Origin: an uncultured Oscillospiraceae bacterium | GTDB taxonomy: Bacteria; Bacillota; Clostridia; Oscillospirales; Oscillospiraceae | DNA length: 32,809 nucleotides | Direction of reading: 5' to 3' | Assembly: GCA_934660965.1 (NCBI GenBank) | Contig: CAKUIM010000024.1 | Coordinates: forward strand, 1-32,809 | Part shown: positions 8,023 through 15,693 of the stretch, one piece after another | How positions within the stretch are numbered: the stretch's first letter is position 1 | Layout: the number at the start of each line of letters is the position of its first letter | The notes under the pieces: generated by a model | The model's input: the letters and a program-made list of their open reading frames with translations, nothing else | Told to the model about the DNA's origin: nothing | Databases searched by the model: none | Program-made: the position numbers and the translations under genes

Positions 8023-9771
8023 TTACTTCGCCGCCCCGGCCGGCGTTTTCTTCGCCGCGGCCAGCTTTGCAAGCTCTTCCTCCTCCAGCTCCCGGTAGGC
8101 CACCTTACCCACCAGGGTCTTGGGAAGCTCGGTGCGGAACTCAATATCGTAGGGCAGGGCGTATTTGGCGATGTGCTTGCGGGCGTAAGCCATGAGGGCG
8201 TCCTTGGTGTCCTGCCCGGCGGACACGCCGCTCTTGAGGGTGATAAACGCCTTCACCTTCTGCATCTTCAGCTCGTCGGGCACGCCGATGACGCAGCTCA
8301 TCTGCACCAGCTCGTGGGCGTCGAAGATATTCTCCAGCTGGGAGGGGTAGACATTGTAGCCGCTGGTGACAATCATGCGCTTGATGCGCTGCTTGAAATA
8401 GACAAAGCCGTTCTCGTCCATCACGCCCAGGTCGCCGGTGTGGACCCAGGTCATGCCGTCTGCGTGGGTCTGGAGCACCTGGGCGGTCTCGTCTGGGTGG
8501 TTGAGGTAGCCCAGCATCACCGTGGGGCCGGCAAGGCAGATCTCGCCCTCCTGGCCGTAGGGCACCTCCTCCTGGGTGCCGGGGGCGACAATCTTATAGT
8601 AGGTGTCGGGGAAGGGCACGCCGATGGAGCCCTCCTTGGCCATGTGGTAGGGGGTCAGGCAGGAGGCGGTGACGCACTCGGTCAGGCCGTAGCCCTCCCG
8701 CACCTGCACCACGCAGTGGTGGTCGAAGAGAAACTTGTCAAAGCGCTTTTTCAGCTCTACCGACAGGCAGTCGCCGCCGGAGTAAACGCCCTTCAGGCAG
8801 CTCAAGTCGGCGTTTTTCATCTTGGGCAGGCGCAGCAGTGCCTCGTACAGGGTGGGCACGCCGGCGATGAGGTTGCAGCGGTACTTGAGCATGAGCTTTG
8901 CGTAGCTCTCGGCGGTAAACCGGGGCACCAGGATGCAGCAGCCGCCGTTGATGAGCATGGTGTGGATGGACACGCCCAGGCCGAAGCCGTGGAACATGGG
9001 CATCACCGCCAGCATCTTGTCGCCGGGGCGGAACATGGGGTTGGTGGCCACCACCTGGGCACCCAGGGCATTGAAGTTCCGGCTGGAGAGCTGGATGCCC
9101 TTCATCACGCCGGTGGTGCCGCCGGAGTAGAGGATGACCGCCGGGTCGTTCTCGTCCACCGACGCCTTGTACCTCCAGCGATAGCTGCGGCCCCGGCGCA
9201 TGAACTCGTTCCAGCGCAGGATGGGCGCGTCCTTGGGGATCTTCTGGAGCTTGCGCCCCTCGGTAAGCATATAGCCCGCCAGGATGGGCTTGGAGAGGGC
9301 GTCCCGGATGGAGGCGATGACGACATTGTCCAGATTCACCCGCTGGCGGATGGCCTCGAACTTATGGTAGAACTGGTCGAGGGTGATGGCGGAGACCGAA
9401 CCGGACTCCTTGATGAAAAACTCGATCTCGCCCTCGCTGGACAGGGGGTGGATCATGTTGGCCACCGCGCCCACAAGATTGATGGCGTAAAAAACCGTCA
9501 CCGCCTGGGGGCAGTTGGGCAGGGCCACGGTGATTTTGTCCCCGGGCCGGATACCCATGGATTTGAGGGCCCGGGCGCAGACGTTGATCTCCTCCACCAT
9601 CTCCTTATAGGTGGTCCTTTTGCCCATGAACACATAGGCGGTGCTGTCGGGGAAGCGCCGGGCGCAGCGCTCCACCGCCTCGTAGAGCGAGCAGCTCTGG
9701 TAGTCGAGATGGGCGGGCACCTCCCCATAGGAGGAAAGCCAGGGGGCCTTCACTGCGGTTTCAGCACACAT
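8023..9771 (-). CDS. AMP-forming acyl-CoA ligase (long-chain fatty-acid type)
   Basis: A 582-residue member of the acyl/aryl-adenylating superfamily, which activates a carboxylic acid with ATP and transfers it to CoA. It shows the phosphate loop YSGGTTGVMKG (~215-225), the YGLTE motif, TGDLG, the hinge-region RIKRMIVTSGYNVYP and the C-terminal catalytic lysine in PKTLVGKV. Length and N-terminal layout resemble long-chain fatty acyl-CoA synthetases, but substrate is not decided by sequence alone. The chosen ATG at 9771 lies eight bases after GGAGGA; a TTG two codons upstream is too close to that site. The start lies inside the end of the E2-like acyltransferase gene (11-base overlap), so the two are translationally coupled and likely act in one pathway. 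The Ala/Lys-rich C-terminal tail is not conserved sequence. Confidence 0.9.
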   Translation of the reverse strand: MCAETAVKAPWLSSYGEVPAHLDYQSCSLYEAVERCARRFPDSTAYVFMGKRTTYKEMVEEINVCARALKSMGIRPGDKITVALPNCPQAVTVFYAINLVGAVANMIHPLSSEGEIEFFIKESGSVSAITLDQFYHKFEAIRQRVNLDNVVIASIRDALSKPILAGYMLTEGRKLQKIPKDAPILRWNEFMRRGRSYRWRYKASVDENDPAVILYSGGTTGVMKGIQLSSRNFNALGAQVVATNPMFRPGDKMLAVMPMFHGFGLGVSIHTMLINGGCCILVPRFTAESYAKLMLKYRCNLIAGVPTLYEALLRLPKMKNADLSCLKGVYSGGDCLSVELKKRFDKFLFDHHCVVQVREGYGLTECVTASCLTPYHMAKEGSIGVPFPDTYYKIVAPGTQEEVPYGQEGEICLAGPTVMLGYLNHPDETAQVLQTHADGMTWVHTGDLGVMDENGFVYFKQRIKRMIVTSGYNVYPSQLENIFDAHELVQMSCVIGVPDELKMQKVKAFITLKSGVSAGQDTKDALMAYARKHIAKYALPYDIEFRTELPKTLVGKVAYRELEEEELAKLAAAKKTPAGAAK

Positions 9772-10639
9772 AGTCAAGTTCCTCCTTCAGCGGTCGGTCC
9801 AGCAGGGCCGGGTTTGAGAGCATGTACTGCACGATCTTCCAGGAGCGGCCGAAATAGAAGCCGTCCGCGATGCGCTCATCCAGGGTGACGCCCACGTCCA
9901 CGATGTCCCGCACCTGGCAGGTGCCATCGGGCTGGATGACGTTTTCCTTGTGGATGGTGCCGATGGTGACCATAATGGAGTTGGTGCCATAGTTGTTCAG
10001 GTGGTGATATACCGCCGGGCACTGAATAGAGCCGAGATTGCTCAGAAATACGGTGGCGTAGTTGGGATCCTCATCGGTGAGGGCCCGGGGCATGTGGCCG
10101 AAAAAGTCCAGGGTGCGGAAGATCCACATCAGGAACATCATGATGGGCCGGGGCAGCTTTTTCATAATGCCCAGGGCGCCGTCCAGACCAAACTCCTTCT
10201 GGCCGCGCACGGTGTGCACCTTGCCCACCACCTTGTGGGTAACGGCGGTCAGGTCCCAGTCCTCGTCGGCGGCGGTCACCATCAGGGTCTCCTGGCTGTA
10301 ATCCTCAAAGCGCCGCTTGACCACAAAGCCCAGGGTGATCTTGTGGCGCTGATAGTACCGCCGGCCGGAAACATAGCGGTTGAGGGCGGGCCGGCACCGG
10401 ATGGTCTTGGCAATGGCCATGATAAAGCAGTGGAACAGGGTGGCCCGGTATTCCTCCTCCCCCTCGTTCTTCTGCGCGATGTAGGCCAGGGCATCGGTCA
10501 CGTCCATCTTGGCGTTGAGATATGCCTCGGAATCGGTACGCTTGGGCATCAGGTGGGGGAGAATCGCATGCATGCTGTCGATCTCCCGGAGCCAGCGCGC
10601 GTCCCTGCGGTCGCCCCGGCGCCGTTTATATGTCTCCAT
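9761..10639 (-). CDS. 2-oxo acid dehydrogenase E2-like acyltransferase without lipoyl domain
   Basis: A 292-residue protein related to the catalytic domain of dihydrolipoamide acyltransferases (CAT superfamily). Recognisable parts are the N-terminal MHAILPHLMPKRTDSEAYL segment, a central IRCRPALNRYVSGRRYY motif, SNLGSIQCPAVYHHLNNYG and the C-terminal DERIADGFYFGRSW, which aligns with the catalytic DHRxxDG of true E2 enzymes but has Glu in place of His. There is no lipoyl or E1/E3-binding domain and no E1 or E3 gene nearby, so it is not part of a pyruvate dehydrogenase-type complex. It sits first in an operon with an acyl-CoA ligase, suggesting transfer of the acyl group activated by that enzyme; acceptor unknown. 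The start is the ATG at 10639 with AGAGGA upstream; upstream open frame lacks homology. Confidence 0.78.
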   Translation of the reverse strand: METYKRRRGDRRDARWLREIDSMHAILPHLMPKRTDSEAYLNAKMDVTDALAYIAQKNEGEEEYRATLFHCFIMAIAKTIRCRPALNRYVSGRRYYQRHKITLGFVVKRRFEDYSQETLMVTAADEDWDLTAVTHKVVGKVHTVRGQKEFGLDGALGIMKKLPRPIMMFLMWIFRTLDFFGHMPRALTDEDPNYATVFLSNLGSIQCPAVYHHLNNYGTNSIMVTIGTIHKENVIQPDGTCQVRDIVDVGVTLDERIADGFYFGRSWKIVQYMLSNPALLDRPLKEELDYVC

Positions 10640-10715
10640 GAAAGCTTCCTCTTCTCTCTTTTTTGGTCGGCAGCAGCACGGAGTTCCCCTCCGCAGTGCA
10701 TGGCCATACATAGTA

Positions 10716-10721
10716 ATTATA
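10716..10721 (-). promoter_or_regulatory. Extended -10 promoter of the acyltransferase-ligase operon
   Basis: Minus-strand TGATATAAT, that is a perfect TATAAT preceded by the TGn extension, about 75 bases before the E2-like start. No convincing -35 box is seen at 16-18 bases. It is back to back with the aminotransferase promoter. Confidence 0.45.
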
Positions 10722-10791
10722 TCACAGCATTGCAGAAAAAGCGAGCCCTTTTCCCGCCAGGCGGCCATTTCCTCCGAAAACAGGCCCGGGC

Positions 10792-10820
10792 TTTACGGGG
10801 CCGGGCCAACATGATATAAT
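10792..10820 (+). promoter_or_regulatory. Promoter of the aminotransferase-WYL operon
   Basis: TTTACG (10792-10797), a 17-base spacer and TATAAT (10815-10820) with a TGA extension. A small CTCTGC/GCAGAG hairpin lies in the 5' leader at 10844-10861. Confidence 0.6.
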
Positions 10821-10905
10821 CAGGAAAACGCCCGGCCCGCCCGCTCTGCAAGGGGGCAGAGGGCCGCCGGAGCAGTCATTCTCCCTTCTTTAGGAGGCAT
10901 CCGCC

Positions 10906-12090
10906 ATGGTCTCACAGGAAATGAAGCGTCTTGGCACCGCCCGCTCGGTAATCCGGGAGCTTTTTGAATACGGCAACGCCCGCGCCGCCCAGGTAGGCCG
11001 GGAGCATGTGTTCGACTTCTCCCTGGGCAACCCCTCCGTCCCCGCACCGCCCCAGGTGCGTGAAGCCGCGCAGGCGCTGCTCGCGGAGGACCCCGCTGTC
11101 CTCCACGGCTACACCAGCGCCCCGGGTGACGGCACGGCCCGCGGCATGCTCGCCGCCGACCTCAACCGCCGCTTTGCCGCCGGCGCCCGGGCGGAGGACC
11201 TCTATCTCACCGCCGGCGCCGCGGCGGCGCTGTGCTGTGTGTTCCGGGGCCTTGCCTGCCCGGGGGACGAGTTTGTCACCGTCGCCCCCTATTTCCCGGA
11301 GTACAAGGTCTTTATCGAGAGCGCCGGGGCTGTGATGAAAACCGCCCTGCCCCACCCCGGCACCCTCCAGCTGGACGCGGCGGGCCTTGCCGCCGTCGTC
11401 GGCCCCAACACCAAGGCAGTGGTCATCAACTCCCCCAACAACCCCTCCGGAGTGGTCTACACCCGGGAGAGCCTGGAGCGCGCCGCGGCGCTGCTCACGG
11501 AAAAGGCCCGGCAGTACGGCCACCCCATCTATCTCATCTCCGACGAGCCCTACCGGGAGATCGTCTTCGCCGGCCGGGAGGTGCCCTGGGTGCCCCACGT
11601 CTACCCCGACACCATCGTGTGCTACTCCTTCTCCAAGTCCCTGTCCCTGCCCGGTGAGCGCATCGGCTATGTGTACGTCCCCGCCGCCGCGGCGGACCAT
11701 GACGATGTGTATGCCGCCGTTTCCGGCGCGGGCCGTGCCTTGGGCTATGTGTGCGCCCCCAGCCTCTTCCAGCGGGTGGCCGCCCGGTGCTGCTCCCTCA
11801 CCGCCGACCTCTCGGTCTACGAGGACAACGCCCGCCTGCTGACAGACGAGCTTGGGGCCATGGGCTACCGCTATATCCCGCCGGAGGGGGCCTTCTACCT
11901 CTTCCTGGCCGCCCCCGACGGCGACGACCTGGCCTTCAGCCGCCGGGCCCGGGAGCGGGACATTCTGCTTGTCCCCGGCTCGGGCTTCGGCATGCCGGGC
12001 TATGTGCGCCTGGCCTTCTGCGTCCAGCCGGAGATGATCCGCCGCTCTCTGCCCGCCTTCCGGGCCCTGATGGACTCCTACCGGGCCTGA
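10906..12090 (+). CDS. PLP-dependent class I/II aminotransferase
   Basis: A 394-residue fold-type I aminotransferase. Visible motifs are FDFSLGNPSVPAPP at the N terminus (substrate entry), NSPNNPSGVVY, SDEPYREIVF (Asp and Tyr that hold the PLP ring), CYSFSKSLSLPGERIGY containing the Schiff-base lysine, and the substrate-carboxylate arginine in GYVRLAF. It most resembles aspartate/aromatic aminotransferases of the alpha subfamily; the amino donor and acceptor cannot be assigned. GGAGG lies nine bases before the ATG at 10906. It is followed after 44 bases by a WYL-domain regulator with its own ribosome binding site, and the two likely form one transcript ending at the hairpin after 13082. Confidence 0.9.
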   Translation: MVSQEMKRLGTARSVIRELFEYGNARAAQVGREHVFDFSLGNPSVPAPPQVREAAQALLAEDPAVLHGYTSAPGDGTARGMLAADLNRRFAAGARAEDLYLTAGAAAALCCVFRGLACPGDEFVTVAPYFPEYKVFIESAGAVMKTALPHPGTLQLDAAGLAAVVGPNTKAVVINSPNNPSGVVYTRESLERAAALLTEKARQYGHPIYLISDEPYREIVFAGREVPWVPHVYPDTIVCYSFSKSLSLPGERIGYVYVPAAAADHDDVYAAVSGAGRALGYVCAPSLFQRVAARCCSLTADLSVYEDNARLLTDELGAMGYRYIPPEGAFYLFLAAPDGDDLAFSRRARERDILLVPGSGFGMPGYVRLAFCVQPEMIRRSLPAFRALMDSYRA

Positions 12091-12134
12091 AGCCGCCCCA
12101 GCCGCCCCACATCTTCTGTTCAGGAGGTATCGCC

Positions 12135-13055
12135 ATGTCCGCACAACGAGCCTGTGCCCTGCTCTCCATCCTGCTGGAGCGCCGCCGGTGCACTGCCGCG
12201 GCCCTCGCCCGGGCGCTGGGCGTCTCCCCCACCACGGTGTACCGGGATGTGGAGGCCCTCTCCGCCGCCGGGGTGCCCGTCTCCACCCTGCCGGGCAAGG
12301 GGGGCGGCGTATTCCTCACCGGCGGCGGCGTGCTGGACGACCCGGCCTTCACCCCCGCCCACCTTCAGCGGCTGCTTGCCGCCGCGGGCCCCGGCGAGGG
12401 CGGGGACGCCGGACCTGACGGGGCGGACGATGCCGTTCTCGCCCGGCTGGGCACCCTGTTCCGCCGGGAGGAGGACTGGCTGCAGGTAGAGCTGCCCCGG
12501 CTGGGCGGCCGAAGCGAGGGAGAGCTGTTTGACGCCCTGCGCACCGCCGCGGCCCGGCGCCTGGCGGTGGAGCTGACCTGTACCGACGGCGCGGATGCCC
12601 TGCCGCTGCGGCTTGTATATCCCCTGCGGCTTCTCTTCCGGGAGGGGGCATGGCTGCTCCAGGCCTTTGCGCCCGATGAGGAAAAATTTCTCCTGCTGCC
12701 CCTGTGCCGCGTGACGGCGGCAGCCGTCACAGCTGAGCACCTTCGCCGGCAGCTCACCCCGCCGGAGCTTCCCGCTCCCGGGGAGATCCCGCCTCTGTTC
12801 CGCATGGACTGCACCCTGCGCTTCTCCCCCGCCGCGGCCCAGCGCGCCCTGGAGCTGTTCGACCCGGCCTGCGCCGAGGTGCAGGCAGACGGCGGCGTGC
12901 TCGTCCAGGCCGTCTTGCAGGACGGAGAGCGGCTGCACCGCTGCCTTCTGTCCTTCGGCGGCGGGGTGGAGGTCCTCGCCCCGGCCGCGCTGCGCCGGCG
13001 CATGGCATGCCTTGCCCGGGAGCTTGCCGGGCTCTACCCCGAGGGCGGCGCCTGA
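12135..13055 (+). CDS. HTH plus WYL-domain transcriptional regulator
   Basis: A 306-residue regulator of the YafY/WYL class. Residues ~5-60 form a winged helix-turn-helix (RRRCTAAALARALGVSPTTVYRDVEAL), followed by a beta wing (GKGGGVFLT). The middle and C-terminal part holds a WYL-type ligand-sensing domain (around VYPLRLLFREGAWLLQAFAPDEEKFLLLPLCRV), with WLL in place of the signature Trp-Tyr-Leu. A region rich in Gly and Asp near residue 90 is a flexible linker. It may regulate its own operon with the aminotransferase; this is inferred from position only. GGAGG is well placed before the ATG at 12135. The protein is very Ala/Arg/Leu-rich, in line with the local GC bias. Confidence 0.83.
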   Translation: MSAQRACALLSILLERRRCTAAALARALGVSPTTVYRDVEALSAAGVPVSTLPGKGGGVFLTGGGVLDDPAFTPAHLQRLLAAAGPGEGGDAGPDGADDAVLARLGTLFRREEDWLQVELPRLGGRSEGELFDALRTAAARRLAVELTCTDGADALPLRLVYPLRLLFREGAWLLQAFAPDEEKFLLLPLCRVTAAAVTAEHLRRQLTPPELPAPGEIPPLFRMDCTLRFSPAAAQRALELFDPACAEVQADGGVLVQAVLQDGERLHRCLLSFGGGVEVLAPAALRRRMACLARELAGLYPEGGA

Positions 13056-13081
13056 AAGCCGCCCATCCTTCCCCCACAAGC

Positions 13082-13120
13082 AAAAGGCTCCGCCCCGGCA
13101 GACCGGGACGGAGCTTTTCT
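13082..13120 (+). terminator. Intrinsic terminator after the WYL regulator
   Basis: AAAAGGCTCCGCCCCGG and CCGGGACGGAGCTTTT form a long stem with one mismatch around a CAGA loop, followed by CTTTCT. The A and T flanks suggest that it may also work for the convergent SDR gene. Confidence 0.75.
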
Positions 13121-13154
13121 TTCTGCGGGACGCGGGACGCCCCCGGCCAAAGCC

Positions 13155-13193
13155 GGGACGGCCCGGGACGGCTTTGGGACGGCCTTGGGACGG
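13155..13193. repeat. Four-copy GGGACGG short tandem repeat
   Basis: GGGACGG occurs at 13155, 13165, 13176 and 13187 (periods of 10, 11 and 11 bases) in the gap between two convergent genes. Another GGGACGG lies inside the adjacent terminator at 13105. No coding or known regulatory role is evident; slippage of GC-rich non-coding DNA is the simplest explanation. Confidence 0.6.
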
Positions 13194-13207
13194 AAACCGG
13201 CCCTTAC

Positions 13208-13990
13208 TTACACCAGGCCGAAGCCGCCGTCGCCCACGATGAACTGGCCGGTGATGTAGCCGCTGGCCGGGCTGGAGAGGTAGATGAGGGTGGAGTTGAG
13301 CTCATCCTCCTCGCCGGCGCGGTTCATGGGGCTGCGCTTGTAGACAAACTCGTGCATGAAGCGCTCGTCGGCGTAGATCTGCTCGGTCATGTCGGTCTTC
13401 ATCCAGCACGGGCCGATGGCGTTGGCGGTGATGTTGTACTTGCCGTAGGTGGCGGCGATGGAGTTGGTCAGGCCGTTGAGGCCGGCCTTGGAGGCGTTGT
13501 ACGCCGGTCGGGAGGCCCGCTCGGACTTGATCATCATCCAGGCGTTGATGGAGGAGATGTTCACGATGCGGCCGTAGCGGCGCTCCATCATGCCGGGCAG
13601 GACGTACTTGCACATGAGCATGGTGCCGGTGAGGTTGGTGTTCATCACCTGGTTCCACTCCTCCAGCTCCATGCTGTGGACACAGCCCCACTTGGCGATG
13701 CCGGCGTTGTTGCACAGGATGTCGACCTTGCCGAACTCGGCCAGGACCTTCTCCACGGCGTTTTTGATGCTCTCCTCGCTGGTCACGTCACAGGCTACCA
13801 CAAGGGCCCGGCGGCCGTAGGCGCGGACCTCTTCCGCCACCTTCTGGAGCTTGGCCTCGTTGCGGGCGAGCAATGCCACGTCGGCACCGTACTCGGCATA
13901 GGCCTTGGCAAAGGTGGCGCCCAGGCCCTGGGACGCGCCGGTGACCACCGCCACCTGGCCGCTGAGATCAAACATGCTGCGCTTTTCCAT
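13208..13990 (-). CDS. SDR family oxidoreductase
   Basis: A 260-residue classical short-chain dehydrogenase/reductase. It shows the cofactor motif TGASQGLG (17-24), NNAG (94-97), the active-site Asn at 119, Ser at 146-147 and the YxxxK pair Y164/K168. An arginine after strand 2 (LLARN) favours NADP(H). The C-terminal GYITGQFIVGDGGFGLV is typical of the gluconate 5-dehydrogenase / 3-oxoacyl reductase-like group. The real substrate is unknown. It follows a small membrane protein by 54 bases on the same strand, likely one operon. AGGGAG lies 11 bases before the ATG at 13990. Confidence 0.9.
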   Translation of the reverse strand: MEKRSMFDLSGQVAVVTGASQGLGATFAKAYAEYGADVALLARNEAKLQKVAEEVRAYGRRALVVACDVTSEESIKNAVEKVLAEFGKVDILCNNAGIAKWGCVHSMELEEWNQVMNTNLTGTMLMCKYVLPGMMERRYGRIVNISSINAWMMIKSERASRPAYNASKAGLNGLTNSIAATYGKYNITANAIGPCWMKTDMTEQIYADERFMHEFVYKRSPMNRAGEEDELNSTLIYLSSPASGYITGQFIVGDGGFGLV

Positions 13991-14044
13991 TTTACAAAAC
14001 TCCCTTTCTGTATCGTTCGACGTTTCGCTGCTTTTTGTTCCGGT

Positions 14045-14584
14045 TCAGCCGGCGGTCTTTGCCGCCTGGCGCTTGGCGTGGAAGCGGACCACCAGGATCA
14101 CCCCGGTGTTCACAATAAGGTTGCCCAGCAGCATCCCCAGCAGATGCCCGGGGAGGTTGGCGTAGACCGCCTTGGCGCTGATGAGGGCCACGGTAAAGAA
14201 CGCCAGGGCGATGTTGTTGCAGAAGTACGGGCACACCGGGTGGAGAAACAGCGTAAGGAAGAGCACCGCGATCACCGGGATAAGGGTGGCCGGCATCTCC
14301 GGCAGCCCCGCGCCGGTGAGGGCCAGCTTCACCTTCACAAGGCCCGCCGCGCACACAAGGCCCAGGGCCCCGCCGCAGATGCTCTGGAGATAGCGCTCCT
14401 TCATGTTGGGATTTTCCATAATGAAGAACAGCACGTTTGCCAGGAAAATCGTCCAGGACGCGATGCCTATGCTTGCCAGCGCCCCGTGGAGCAGCTGCGC
14501 CGCCACGTTGCACAGGGCGATCCACAAAAAAATCAGCCCCCGCCCTTTCATGGTCTCGGCGTCGGGCTTACAAAACCACTTCAT
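14045..14584 (-). CDS. Small multi-pass membrane protein, possibly DUF1097-like
   Basis: A 179-residue protein with about five hydrophobic segments (approximately residues 16-36, 40-56, 69-84, 98-118 and 125-165), short charged N and C termini, and no recognisable catalytic motif. Its size, Gly/Ala-rich helices and layout recall DUF1097-type inner membrane proteins, but this is a weak impression rather than a firm assignment. The conserved-looking segment LHPVCPYFCNNIALAFFTVALISAKAVY contains two Cys and could be functional. GGAGG is ideally placed before the ATG at 14584. It is the first gene of a likely operon with the SDR dehydrogenase, hinting at uptake or efflux of that enzyme's substrate or product; no direct evidence. 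Confidence 0.7.
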   Translation of the reverse strand: MKWFCKPDAETMKGRGLIFLWIALCNVAAQLLHGALASIGIASWTIFLANVLFFIMENPNMKERYLQSICGGALGLVCAAGLVKVKLALTGAGLPEMPATLIPVIAVLFLTLFLHPVCPYFCNNIALAFFTVALISAKAVYANLPGHLLGMLLGNLIVNTGVILVVRFHAKRQAAKTAG

Positions 14585-14619
14585 TGATATCCTCCGTCTC
14601 TCTTTGATTTATCTCTATT

Positions 14620-14648
14620 ATCATAAAGCACGGAGGGGACAATTGCAA
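14620..14648 (-). promoter_or_regulatory. Promoter of the membrane protein-SDR operon
   Basis: Minus-strand TTGCAA (14648-14643), a 17-base spacer and TATGAT (14625-14620), about 35 bases before the start codon, in an AT-rich stretch downstream of the argF hairpin. Confidence 0.5.
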
Positions 14649-14723
14649 TACTTTTTTCTCCAATTCTTTTTTGATCAATATTTTTTGTAAAAAGAAGCGC
14701 AAAGTTTTCCAATTTTTCCACAC

Positions 14724-14768
14724 GAAGGAACGTGCGCGCGCCCCGCCGGGGCGCGCGCACGTTCCTTC
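14724..14768 (-). terminator. Perfect 21-bp hairpin at the end of the arginine operon
   Basis: Perfectly paired arms at 14724-14744 and 14748-14768 around a 3-base loop, consisting largely of alternating G and C. It overlaps the argF stop codon and is the last element of the arginine cluster. No U tract follows on the minus strand, so it may act as a 3' stabiliser or processed end rather than a classical intrinsic terminator. Confidence 0.65.
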
Positions 14769-15678
14769 ACTTCATCAGCAGGTACAGTACCGCCTTTTGG
14801 GCGTGGAGGCGGTTTTCCGCCTCTTCAAAAATCTCGTCGGCGTGGGCCTCGAACACCCCGGCGCTGATCTCCTCCCCCCGGTGGGCGGGCAGGCAGTGCT
14901 GCACCATGCACCCGGGATGGGCCAGGGCCATGAGGGCCTCGTCCACGCAGTAGCCGGCAAAGGCCTTCTCCCGGACGGCCTTCTCCTCCTCCTGCCCCAT
15001 GGACGCCCACACGTCGGTGACCACCACGTCGGCGTCCTTCACGGCGTCGGCGGGGGCGCGGCACAGCTCAAACCTGGCGTCCGTCACAGTCTTGGCGAAG
15101 GCCAGCACCTCGCCGTCGGGGTCGTACCCCTCCGGGCAGGCCACGGACACGTCCATGCCGCACTTCAACCCGCCCACGATGAGGGAGTTTGCCATGTTGT
15201 TGCCGTCCCCGATGAAGGCGAGCTTAAGACCCTCCAGCCGGGTCTGCTTCTCCCGCACGGTCATCAGGTCGGCCAGCACCTGGCAGGGGTGGCAGAAGTC
15301 CGTCAGGCCGTTGATGACGGGGATGGAGGCGTACCTGGCAAGGTCCTCCACCTCCTTCTGGGCGAAGGTGCGGATCATGATGCCGTCGCAGTAACGGGAG
15401 AGCACCCGGGCGGTGTCCTCCACCGGCTCGCCCCGGCCAATCTGGCTGTCCTTGCCGGAGAGGAACAGGGCGTGGCCCCCCAGCTGGTACATGCCCACCT
15501 CGAAGGACACCCGGGTGCGGGTGGAGTTCTTCTCAAAGATCATGGCCAGGGTCTTGCCCTTGAGGTAGTCGTGGGCGATGCCGTGCTTCTGGCTGTACTT
15601 CATCTGATCCGCCGTGTCCAGAATCTCGGTGATGTCCGCCCGGGACAAATCCAGCAGCTTCAAAAGGTCCTTTTTCAT
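14767..15678 (-). CDS. argF: Ornithine carbamoyltransferase
   Basis: A 303-residue anabolic ornithine carbamoyltransferase, which makes citrulline from ornithine and carbamoyl phosphate. The carbamoyl phosphate loop STRTR is at 52-56 (in FEKNSTRTRVSFE), HPCQ at 130-133, the ornithine-binding DVWASMG ends at 228, and the catalytic cysteine is C262 in HCLPAHRGEE. Length is typical. It is the last gene of the arginine cluster, 15 bases after argD, and its stop codon runs into the terminal hairpin. The SMG motif and the biosynthetic neighbours support ornithine rather than acetylornithine or putrescine as substrate. No arginine deiminase or carbamate kinase is nearby, arguing against a catabolic role. 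Confidence 0.96.
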   Translation of the reverse strand: MKKDLLKLLDLSRADITEILDTADQMKYSQKHGIAHDYLKGKTLAMIFEKNSTRTRVSFEVGMYQLGGHALFLSGKDSQIGRGEPVEDTARVLSRYCDGIMIRTFAQKEVEDLARYASIPVINGLTDFCHPCQVLADLMTVREKQTRLEGLKLAFIGDGNNMANSLIVGGLKCGMDVSVACPEGYDPDGEVLAFAKTVTDARFELCRAPADAVKDADVVVTDVWASMGQEEEKAVREKAFAGYCVDEALMALAHPGCMVQHCLPAHRGEEISAGVFEAHADEIFEEAENRLHAQKAVLYLLMK

Positions 15679-15693
15679 GTCGCGCCTCTCCTT

